DNA of 64,000 nt, taken from NCBI GenBank assembly GCA_025531455.1, contig JAMYHL010000004.1, positions 620,001 through 684,000 of the forward strand, read 5' to 3'. The notes beneath the pieces were generated by a model that worked only from the letters and a program-made list of their open reading frames with translations, was not told where the DNA came from and ran no database searches. Positions 55,377 to 64,000 of the stretch are shown here, one piece after another. The stretch is from Apiotrichum sp. Y4204. Its lineage: Eukaryota > Basidiomycota > Tremellomycetes > Trichosporonales > Trichosporonaceae. The first letter of the stretch is position 1; each line of letters starts with the position of its first letter. Made by a program: the position numbers and the translations under genes.

Positions 55377-57057
55377 GTTTACTGAGTGATGGGTTGTAGC
55401 GTTGGAGGATGCTTTCAAGTGGGGGATGCGACGCCAGGCTTCCTTCGTGCACTGGGCTTAAATACTCTTCCGTGGGACAGAGACCGCAGCAGCTCATCGG
55501 TCATTCTTAGCACCTTGGCTCAGAGCGGAGGAGCAACGTGCCGCAGATATTATCAAGCCCTGCGCGTGCTGCGCGTGTGTAGTAAGCAGTAGACTAGTAG
55601 ACCGGAACGTGTAAACAAATTCCGGGGCATCTACCCGGGGCACCAGCGCACCAAAAGCCATCAAACCACGCCCAGTCACTAACCGAGAGAAATGACCGCA
55701 TACTTTGACCGCAGATATGGCCGATATGGGTGGGCACCCGGGCACGCAGGGCATGCCACGCGTGTCACACAGCAGTTTCATGGCTCCGGTTCCATTTCCG
55801 TCGGAAAATAGGGTTTAGATTATAAATCTCTGGGATCCGCCACATCCGAGATGGGTTCGCATCCGAAAGTCTGTAAGAGAAGCGCTTCGCTAAGAGGTGA
55901 TTCATCAGCAGCTTCCAATCTATGCACTGCCGCCCAATAATCTGGGCCAATATATCTTTTGTGCGATATGCATATATGCAACGCAAACGACACGCGTCGC
56001 TGGTTGCTGTGTGGGTCGCGGATTGTGGCTGGAAATGCGCTGGAGCTCTAAAGTACGAAGCAACTCTCGATCGACGATCTACTGTATCTACGGTATGTGG
56101 CACATCGGTTGGGCCTCTTTCTATAATGTTTATCCTCGAATCCTCACGCCGGTCGTCGATCGCCAAGGGGCAAAGGTGCAGCTGAAGGGACGCGTAAGCA
56201 CGAAGCTGCACTAGCGATTCGCAGGCTCACAGAGCAGCGATCCAGTTTTGGTATCCAATACTGACAAACGCCGATGCCATCGGCATGCAGGCCCTTGCGC
56301 CCGTTGAAACAGGTTCTCTGGATCTCTGGAGATCTGGGGAAGACATCATATAGAGCAGAACACCACTCTTGTGGACGCGGCTCGTCGTGTGCTACACCGC
56401 CAGCAACCAGTTCGTCCATTAAGTGCAAGCACGCATGGGGTTCTGCGAATCTGCGAGCCTGAGCTCGGCGGTTTACTGGACGCGGTGAGTACTCATGTTC
56501 TTGGTACTGGCAAACACATCTTTCGAAGGACGATCCTATGATCTCGCAAGCTCGCAAGATCGCAAGCCAGCCCGCAAGCTGCAAGACCACCCTGCCACGG
56601 GGGTCGGCATGTTGGCTTATTGGTATTTTATATGTATTATTATATTGGTAGGCGGTGGTGCGACAGGAGTGCTAAGAGAAGCAGCAAAAGCCCAGAATGG
56701 GAAATCCCTGGCGAGAATCCCGAGACCATGAACCAAACAATCACGAGTATGATTGTCGCGATCAACGCTGACCTCGCTCGCCGGTTGTTCTACAGACTCT
56801 GCCCGTCAGAGATTTGTCAGTTTGCTTTTGTGACGGCCTGTATGAGGAAATGTCAGTGCGGTCGGATTCTGTTTGCTTTCTAGTTTCGGCTCCAATCCTC
56901 GTCCATACAGACCATCGTTGCACCTGCACCGATAGTCGAGATCTCTATGTGTATAAAGAATGCGTGCATCCCAGTATGACACAAAGGGGACGTCGCTGCG
57001 GCGTCCGTCCCACTTGCCGCCTCCCACCAGCTCTCATAGTCGTTAGGGTGGAGACTT
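55377..57057. other. Intergenic of 1.7 kb between GST and uS13
   Basis: Only short ORFs occur on either strand. A cluster of CTCGCAAG/ATCGCAAG/CCCGCAAG repeats lies near 56547-56584. No RNA gene is recognised. Confidence 0.5.
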
Positions 57058-57845
57058 TTACTTCTTGCCCTTGGAGGCAAGGGTGCGGGCACCAACACGG
57101 CGACCACTGGCATGTCAGCTCAAATCTGTGAAGTCGTGGAAGGCGAGAGCAGCTGGTTCAAGTCTTGGTTGTGAGTGGCGCCTGCAGGCGTCGGAGGTGC
57201 AAAGCCGATCCATCCACGATGGATGTCGACCACACTCATCCAGCAGCTCTGCAACCTCCAATCCAAATCCTGCCCCAGCCACATCCGTCCTTCTCTGAAA
57301 ATACGTACGTGGTCTTGGTGTGCTGGCCACGGACACGGAGACCCCAGTGGTGACGGAGACCACGGTGCGAGCGGATCTTCTTGAGGCGCTCAAGGTCGTC
57401 ACGGAGCTTCTGGTCGATCTGGTTCGAGAGGACGTGGGTGTTCTTGCCGTCGATGAGGTCACGCTGACGGTTAAGGAACCACGAGGGGATCTTGAACTGG
57501 GCCGGGTTCTGCATGATGGTGACGATACGCTCAAGCTCGTCCGAGTTGAGCTCACCGGCGCGCTTGTTCAGGTCGATGTCGGCCTTCTTGCAGACCAGGG
57601 TGGCGTAACGCCTGCCGACACCGCGAACCTGTATTGTCAGCCAAACTGCGCGCACACAGTCACTCGAACGCGTGATCAGAGCTCTTTGCCCCTCTTCAAC
57701 ACATCCGTCTGCCGTTCGCCGGGCGCAGCGCGTCACGTACCTCGGTGAGGGCGATGCCGATCTTGCCGGTACCAGCAACGTTGGTGTTAAGCAGACGCAG
57801 AATGTGCTGGAACTGCTGGTGGGCCTCAGGAGGAGCGAACGACAT
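57058..57845 (-). CDS. RPS18: 40S ribosomal protein uS13 (S18)
   Basis: Exons 57845-57741, 57628-57309 and 57106-57058 give 157 aa, as expected for cytosolic S18. Diagnostic blocks are [64 protein letters not shown] and the tail [20 protein letters not shown] followed by [15 protein letters not shown]. uS13 sits in the small-subunit head and contacts the initiator tRNA and the bridge to the large subunit. The start ATG (57845) directly precedes [11 protein letters not shown]. The second intron is 202 nt, much longer than those of ordinary genes here, as seen for other ribosomal protein genes of the window. Confidence 0.97.
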
Positions 57846-59383
57846 TTTGGGCCTATTCGATGAAGCAATGGGCGAGGGGAAGAGAGTCGAGAAGGAAGGG
57901 GGATCGCGCGAAAATATCGATACGCCGAGGAATCACAGAACAAAAGTCGTTGATGGCACGAGAGCAGCGCGGAAAATCGACAAGTCCAGTTCAAGTAGAG
58001 CCAGGTGCAAGATTTCGCCCAGGACGACACCAATAGATACGCGTAGAGGAGGACAATCGAAGAGCGAGAATTTGACGATAGTGACGAAAAGAACACAGTC
58101 AGCACGAGTCCCATACGATCTTCAACACGCAGCCCAGAGCACAACGACCACTCCGACGACCAGTCCGACAGCATCTCATCCTTCCCATCGCGTGCCATCC
58201 TCCTCCTTCCCGTCTCAATTCTCGTCCCATGCTGTCGGCCGGGTGTCCGTGGTCGCTGGTCGAGGGCGCGTGCTCGCTGCGGCGGCTACTCACAGATGTG
58301 TCTAGGGGTCTTGACGGCTGAGAACAACACCAATGGCAACTTGGGGACGGAGTCGAGCAGCGAGCGAGCGAGAGCCAGCACCAGCAGCAGCACCAGCATC
58401 CAGCAGCCACTGCCAGCCAGTGTCCAGCCCAGCCAGTAGAGCCATCCACCATTCCTCCCCCCTGACTCTGCCACTCACCCAAAAATGAACAGGCTCTGCG
58501 CCTTGCGTGCAGCTACTGGGATGGAAACCTTTCACCAAACTCCGGCATTTCGGAGAAATGGCCAGAAAAATTGGTGGCACAAACGTGTTAATGTGCGCAT
58601 CTCATGAGAGCTGCATGGCTCACATTTGATTTACGTAACTTCACTAATGCCTTCCCGCTTGTTCACCCCGCTTGTTCACAAGCTCGTCCCTGTACCTCTG
58701 TGGACACCTCTTCAGCTCACAGCGCCCTCAGCCCGTGAAGTGAGAAGTCCAGATGTGTACTCTCTACGTTCAGCAAACCATGTGTGCACTATGCTGCGTG
58801 TGCAGTGTGATATCTATCCCATCTATGTCCATGCTGTGATATCAAGCTTATTCTGATGCGTGATGCAACCTCTTGAGCGCTCATTGATCTGCGAATCCAT
58901 ACATCGGCAAGAAAGTACAAGAGGAGCGAGGGGAAAGGTTGGCTGACATGGGTGTCGCGCCGGTAGCATGCAGCCTGGTGCCTGCAGCCTGTGAGCCATG
59001 AGCCACAGGGCGCGGTCCTGGTGCATCGATTTGCCACCCAAGTTCAAGGTTGAATGTTCAAGGGGTGCCACATTTGCCACAAAGTGCCACGGCTCATATC
59101 TCCGCCATAATGCCGGTCAATATTGAGGAAAAATCCTTTCTGATTTTGCCTCCGCCAACGGGACTGGGAGAGACTCGTGGCCTGTGCTGTCAAGCCAGTC
59201 AAACGACCCGTTTCGCTGGCCGGCGCACAGTTGGCGGACTCACTGCCGCTGGCTGGATATTCTTGCCTGGCTGGCTGGCTGGACTCTCTGGGTGGCTCCG
59301 CTGGCTGGCGGTTGCGGGCTTGTCGTATGTGAACGTCCGTCTTGTTTCTGCTGTCCATCAAGACCCCACTAAAACTCGGCAAA
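57846..59383. other. Region between head-to-head ribosomal protein genes uS13 and eL42
   Basis: 1.5 kb containing both promoters. It has CAG/CCAG-rich repeats around 58370-58440 and CTGG repeats around 59260-59282. No gene is seen. Shared regulation of two ribosomal protein genes is plausible at this spacing but not demonstrated. Confidence 0.5.
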
Positions 59384-60308
59384 AGTGAGTGGCAACGACG
59401 CCGACGACAGCACCGACGACGACGACGATAAAGACGACGATGATACGCGACGGCACACCGAGCACGGGCACATTGGAGGGTTAGCTGGGAGACGGTGTAT
59501 GGCGAACACTGGCTGGGGAAGACACATCGGTGTCGAAGGGGAGGTCGAATGACCGTCCGAGGAGGGTATCGACCCATCCCTCTCCGTCGCATCGACTCGC
59601 TCGTTCCCAGAGATGCTGTCCGTGCTGTCCTCGCTGTGTTGCTCGGCCGTTGTGCGATTATCATCGCGTTTTGTCGTCTGTCGTTGGCGTTTTTGTGTCT
59701 CAGGTTAGACTGTTGCTGACATTCCCAGTGGTCAACATCCCCAAGTGAGCATCTCGTCTGCACGACACGCGCAGGAGGATCTGAAGATGCTTGGACGTGG
59801 GCGTTGAGCGTATGGCTGGACGTTGGGCCAAAATTCTTAGATTTCTCGCGGACCCAGGGACCAAGGTGGTACTTGGCAGCTGACACTCGAAGGACGCGCA
59901 GGACCTTCTGCAAGGGCAAGACCTGCAAGAAGCACACCCCCCACAAGGTGACCCAGTACAAGAAGGGCAAGGACTCGCTCTCCGCCCAGGGAAAGCGCCG
60001 TTACGACCGTGAGTTCATCGTCGACGCCTCCTGGGGGCCGGTATACTGACATCCATAGGCAAGCAGTCGGGTTACGGTGGTCAGACCAAGCCCGTCTTCC
60101 ACAAGAAGGCCAAGACCGTGCGTATCGTGTACCCCATCTCCGTCTCCGTCTCCGTGTCGGATCTGCGCTTACACTTCAGACCAAGAAGGTTGTCCTTCGT
60201 CTTGAGTGCACCACCTGCAAGACCAAGTCGCAGATCTCCCTCAAGCGCTGCAAGCACTTCGAGCTCGGCGGAGACAAGAAGCAGCGCGGCGCTGCCATCC
60301 AATTTTAA
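59384..60308 (+). CDS. RPL44: 60S ribosomal protein eL42 (L44/L36A), start codon split by an intron
   Basis: Coding exons 59384 (the A of the ATG), 59729-59744, 59893-60008, 60059-60117 and 60180-60308 give exactly 106 aa, the family length. The protein reads [36 protein letters not shown] and [19 protein letters not shown], then LECTTC with a Cys4 zinc site and ending [13 protein letters not shown]. It binds near the ribosomal E site. No ATG precedes GTCAACATCCCC directly: the sequence there is TTCCCAG|TG. The missing A comes from AAAA|GTGAGT at 59384, giving a 344-nt intron. The intron is rich in GACGAC units. The call is certain; the split start is strongly supported. Confidence 0.95.
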
Positions 60309-61311
60309 GCGAGCTCGCTACCGGAACGTTCGTGCGGACTGTCTGGGTCATTTTGGAGCAGCCGGAGTAGATGCGGGGATGTATTCATATCGCGGCATGG
60401 CCGCGCCCATGATTGCATTGACTTTTTCGCTCAGGGACGCCAATGTGGCACCTAGATGTGGCACTTTGGAGGGTTGAGAGCGCGGAGACGAGCCGGGAGA
60501 GCCTTGCGGTCAGACCTGACTTGAGTGGAAGACAGGAGACGAGTCGAGAGAGTCCTTCGATGAGACGTGACTTTAGTGGCAGACAAAGATTTCCTGTCAA
60601 TGACACAATGACTAATGACAATGACTGACAGCCGTTGCTAACAGCAATAGCCGCCCGCGGCGCCCGCAGGACCACAGACGGAGCAGTATTGAAAACAGCA
60701 ACGAACAGGACAACATCTAGGCGGGCGGAACTGCTCAACCACAGATGTTCTTAGTTCTTGGCCGCCTGCCACACTCCTTCAAACTAGGTCCAAGGCAAGG
60801 ATCAGAGAGGGACTAGGACCTTGACTCCCAAGCGCGAGACGCAGCTATTTATCTGCGACACGGGTCGCAGCGGTATGCTCATGAATGGAGAGACAAGAGA
60901 ATATCTGCGTTCCGGCCGAAGGACTGTCAAAAGTATGACCGCCACACACGACTTGCAGTGCCGGATCCGGTAACACAACCGACATCTGACTCCAACGACT
61001 TCAAACGTGACCAGCACACTTGCGGGACAATGACAGACAAGCCAACCTTTTACGAGCTCGGGCTACATATTGAGGGACATGTGCACTTTCAGAGAGGACT
61101 TTCGGGGAGGACTCAAGACGTTCAGACGAGTCCGACCGACAACCCAGACACAGAACCTGACTTTAGACCTTGCGGACAACGCCCAGCGGGCGACCTGCTT
61201 GACATATTGGAATGATCCTGCACTGCTCTGTTGAATGCTCCTCACATGGGATGAACGCTCTTATGCACGATGTAATATACAATGGTACCAGAAGAAACCA
61301 GATTTTGTCTA
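60309..61311. other. Intergenic of 1 kb between convergent eL42 and the glycosyltransferase
   Basis: It contains a diverged tandem repeat at 60482-60584 and further GACTTTAG/CCTGACTT motifs up to about 61170 that look related. No coding sequence is recognised. Confidence 0.5.
60482..60584. repeat. Imperfect tandem duplication of about 51 bp
   Basis: Copy 1 (60482-60533) and copy 2 (60534-60584) share GGAGACGAG.CG.GAGAG.CCTT, then GA.CTGACTT.AGTGG.AGAC-like sequence. It may be an old slippage duplication. Confidence 0.7.
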
Positions 61312-63287
61312 TCATGCCTTGGGCGCCTTGACACGGTCGAGTTGAATCTCGACCATACGCGCAACGAGAGCTCCGTCAACATCAATCTCACCCTGACACT
61401 GTTAGCCTGAATCCCCAAGAATATAGGTACTCCGAACTCACATCCTTTTGCTTTCCGCGCTTGCGGTCGAGTTGCCGCCACATGGACTCGGTCAGCACCT
61501 GGTTGTGCTGAACAACCATGTGCTCGAGGCCGAGCATGGTGATGAACGCCTCGCTGTCGCGCTGGAATCCGCCCTCTTCGAACATCTCAATGACCATGGC
61601 TCCATTCCCAGGGGGCACCCACATCGATTCGAACAGGTCGTCGCCTGTCAGACCCACGAGAATAGACGCGCGGGACAGAAGAGAGATGCGCTGCTGCTTG
61701 GTCATCGACCGGAGGTCGGCGACATGGATCTCGGCGCGCTTCGTAAGGCGCTTTAGTCCGCTCACCAGCGCCTCGTGCGACGCCGGCGAGAGCATTGGGG
61801 TAGACCGCTGGAGTGTCAGTCGAGAGTGTCGGGAGGTCAGCTTGGAAACCTACCCGCTCTATGTACACAACCACTGGAAGCTGGTACTTGCCCACGTGCG
61901 ACATCGGGTCGTCTCCAATAGTTGCAAGTACGTTCTCACGGAACGGGTCCCAGAAGTGCGTCGGGGCAGGCACCGAGGGCACCACCATGTTCATCTACGA
62001 GGGGGTGAGCTTGATCCTCATAGTGATCGTGGCAACAACCTACCTTTCCCCACTTGCCATTGACGCCCATGTCAGAGTGTGCAGAGGCTGTGGTGGTTAA
62101 CTCATATTCAACGATTTCCCATCGGACTTACACCTGTCAACAATGATAACCTTGTCAAACACATAAGCGATATCGCTCGCGGCGCGGTCATTCCATTGCG
62201 TAGCGTCCTCGATGATCACGTCGGGCAAGGTATGTTGCAGAAGCCACCGGTCTACAGTCAGTTGTCTGTCCGTCATGCGACGCGGGGTACTCTCGAGACT
62301 CACTGCCTCCCTTGTCATCGCGCCAGCTGGGGTCTGCAGGGCACCGCGGGAAGATGATGCGTGTCGGCAAAAGGTCGCGAGGGTCATTGTACTCTCCAGC
62401 CTCGTCCGCTGTCGAAGCAATGACGCGTGACGCTGGGACAAAGATCTCAGAAACAAAGTGTCTGTTGTTAGGTCACTGCCCAGTGTGCCATTGCGGTTAT
62501 TAGTGAACTCACTCGTAGAAAGCTGCAGAATGAGTCTGTGTCAGTACAAAGGCTCATTTTAGGAAGAGGAGCGTACCCATAAATCCCGCAGTCCCTGGCG
62601 GGTCGTTGAAGATGTACTGCCCCGGTCAATATTGGCCGTTTCGCGCAATGGTTCCCACTCACGGTCACACCAGGTAAGCGGATGGCGCGCGTACCCAGCT
62701 GGGCAGCTACGAGCTCTTGATCGCGAATCTGAGTCCAGCGGTCCTCGCCCGCAGGTGGAGCGCCTCCGCTCTTCGGCTTGGGCCCGCTCATAACGCGGCG
62801 CGGCTTGGGAATCATCGCTGCGGCAGCGGCGTCGGGCGAGACTGCCGTCAACGCGCCGGCGAAAAGATACAGGTCCGAGAAGACGCTGTAGCCTGCTGGC
62901 CCTGTAAAGTTGTCAGCTGTGCATCCAGAATAGGTGGCGCATGTTGTACAGCAGGAATGAATTGTCCACGACACGTCGATCCCCAAAGACGAATCCAAAA
63001 GACGTACCCCCCATGTAGGTCGTAAAAGGCATCGACTCATCTAGCTTCACGACCGTGTTGCGGGCCTGTAGCCCTTGCTGAGCAGAGCTGTTCTGAATAT
63101 GCAGTGGTCGCTTCGCGATACCGCCGTCCGAGCGCAATGTCAGAAATGCGACAACCACCAGGACGGTGACGACCATGGCGCCGCGAAATCCCCGCCTTGA
63201 AGACATGGAGGCTGGGATGCGATCGAGAAGAGACGAGGAGAGCGGGCGCGGAGTGCGCGGGTACGGCGGTGGTGATGTTGAGCCCAT
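61312..63287 (-). CDS. Type II membrane glycosyltransferase, GT61/DUF563-like
   Basis: Ten exons (63287-63008, 62901-62663, 62616-62577, 62522-62513, 62461-62304, 62251-62132, 62087-62044, 61994-61854, 61807-61442, 61392-61312) give 492 aa. A short cytosolic N-terminus and a membrane anchor (AMVVTVLVVVAFLTLRS, about 38-54) precede a lumenal domain. Family-like blocks are YSVFSDLYLFAGAL, TRIIFPRCPADPSW, FDKVIIVDRSSAH, PTHFWDPFRENVL, then LVGLTGDDLFESMWVPPGNG and VIEMFEEGGF, the typical C-terminal DUF563 pattern with GxxGxxL and MWxPPG. GT61 enzymes transfer xylose or N-acetylglucosamine in the Golgi/ER; the sugar here is unknown. An in-frame ATG at 63461 would add 58 residues with another hydrophobic run, but I prefer 63287. 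One exon is just 10 nt. Confidence 0.85.
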
Positions 63288-63601
63288 GAGGAAAGGAAAT
63301 AGAAATAAAAGCGACAGACGGGTATAGGAGTGATATATTGTGGGACGGTGGATGTGACTATCACGGAGCGCGAAGCACACACAGACCGTGGTTGATCTTT
63401 TGAAGGGAATGGATCGAGAGGCGCGAAGGGATCGACGGGAAGGCGGAGCGGTGGAAGCCATAATCTTTTTTCAGGCACGAAATACACGGGAAATCCCTAA
63501 TGCCATCATTCCGCCATTCCGCCCTGCCAGATTTTCCTGATACAGTAAAAAGTAATACGACTGTAAACAAAACCTATCAACACATCGAGCACAGTGTGGC
63601 A
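63288..63601. other. Intergenic: 5' flank of the glycosyltransferase gene and 3' flank of the next gene
   Basis: An ATATAT element at 63333-63338 lies about 50 bp upstream of the chosen ATG on the minus strand. An alternative upstream ATG (63461) is in frame. Confidence 0.4.
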
Positions 63602-63957
63602 TCAGTCGCTGTCGGCATCACTGTCCTCATCATCCAGGAAGTCCATGACTGCAGCCATCGCAGCAGAGTCCTTGGGGGCCTCCTCATCATTACCTGATCC
63701 GTCGCTGTCCACTGCATAGTTGACGCGACGCGCCGCCGCTCGGCGAGTTCGTCCCGTGTCCGAGGGCCGGCCACGGACAGCTTCAAACTCTTTAACGTCA
63801 TCTTTGCAGTGTTAGTGATAGACATGGACTACAACTCACCCAGCTCTGCAGCGAGTTCGCGCTTCTGCTTCACGCTCCTGGCCTTGCCGAGTGTTGGAGT
63901 ACCTTTCATCCCCAGTGAGCTAAGCAGGGACAGGAGATGAGATATCTGGGAGCGCGG
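63602..63957 (-). CDS. 3' end of an unrecognised protein with an acidic C-terminus (partial)
   Basis: Two exons (63957-63840, 63801-63602) are visible and the rest lies right of the window. The peptide reads PRSQISHLLSLLSSLGMKG, then TPTLGKARSVKQKRELAAEL, DDVKEFEAVRGR, a basic stretch GRTRRAAARRVNYAVDS and ends in MDFLDDEDSDADSD. A helical segment followed by a basic patch and an acidic tail is common in nuclear chromatin-associated proteins, but I do not recognise the family. The acceptor CTGACTCTTCAG at 63958 supports the upstream boundary. Confidence 0.65.
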
Positions 63958-64000
63958 CTGAAGAGTCAGCAGAGTTTGATAAGAGACGGCGCCACAGCCT

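Overview
The window is nuclear DNA from a filamentous-type or yeast basidiomycete, most likely a tremellomycete (Trichosporonales/Tremellales-like). The evidence is internal. Almost every gene is cut by several very short introns (34-60 nt) with GTRNGN donors and a CTNAC branch close to the AG. Highly expressed genes prefer C-ending codons. The gene families are fungal (Zn2Cys6 plus Fungal_trans regulators, fungal sugar/H+ permease, PL14-like lyase). The tRNA genes carry introns. Exon boundaries below were joined by hand from splice signals, reading-frame phase and recalled family motifs, and no search was run.

Left part (0-25 kb): a first exon of ribosomal protein eL36 (-) at the edge; a secreted, possibly GPI-anchored PL14-like lyase (-); an unrecognised Lys/Pro-rich protein (+) convergent with a five-knuckle CCHC (CNBP/Gis2-like) RNA-binding protein (-); a desert of about 2.8 kb; phosphoglycerate kinase (+) with an unusual N-terminal extension; an intronless cupin (-); then a run of plus-strand genes: a coiled-coil S/T-P-rich protein, the GINS subunit Sld5, an OB-fold-like protein, an unrecognised 358-aa protein and a CobW-type GTPase metallochaperone.

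Middle (25-46 kb): an intron-containing tRNA-Ala(AGC), a mitochondrial acyl-CoA dehydrogenase, and then a group that looks metabolic. It holds an FAD-dependent amino-acid-oxidase-like enzyme (+), convergent with a peroxisomal D-amino-acid oxidase (-), a C2H2/Fungal_trans regulator (+) and a sugar-type MFS permease (-). After that come an intact tRNA-Asn(GTT) with what looks like a 4-nt intron, diverged direct repeats and an isolated MCM4 exon in otherwise gene-poor DNA.

Right part (45-64 kb): a long Zn2Cys6 regulator with a polyQ tract (+), mitochondrial tyrosyl-tRNA synthetase (-), an FHA-domain checkpoint kinase of the Rad53/Cds1/Chk2 type (-), a glutathione S-transferase (-), ribosomal proteins uS13 (-) and eL42 (+, start codon split by an intron), a GT61-like type II glycosyltransferase (-) with a 10-nt exon, and the 3' part of an acidic-tailed unknown protein (-).

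I found no clear new multi-gene system. The most unusual signals are the 4-nt tRNA intron, the split start codon, the PGK membrane-like leader, the orphan MCM4 exon, the 34-nt GC-AG intron and the FAD-oxidase/regulator/permease neighbourhood.
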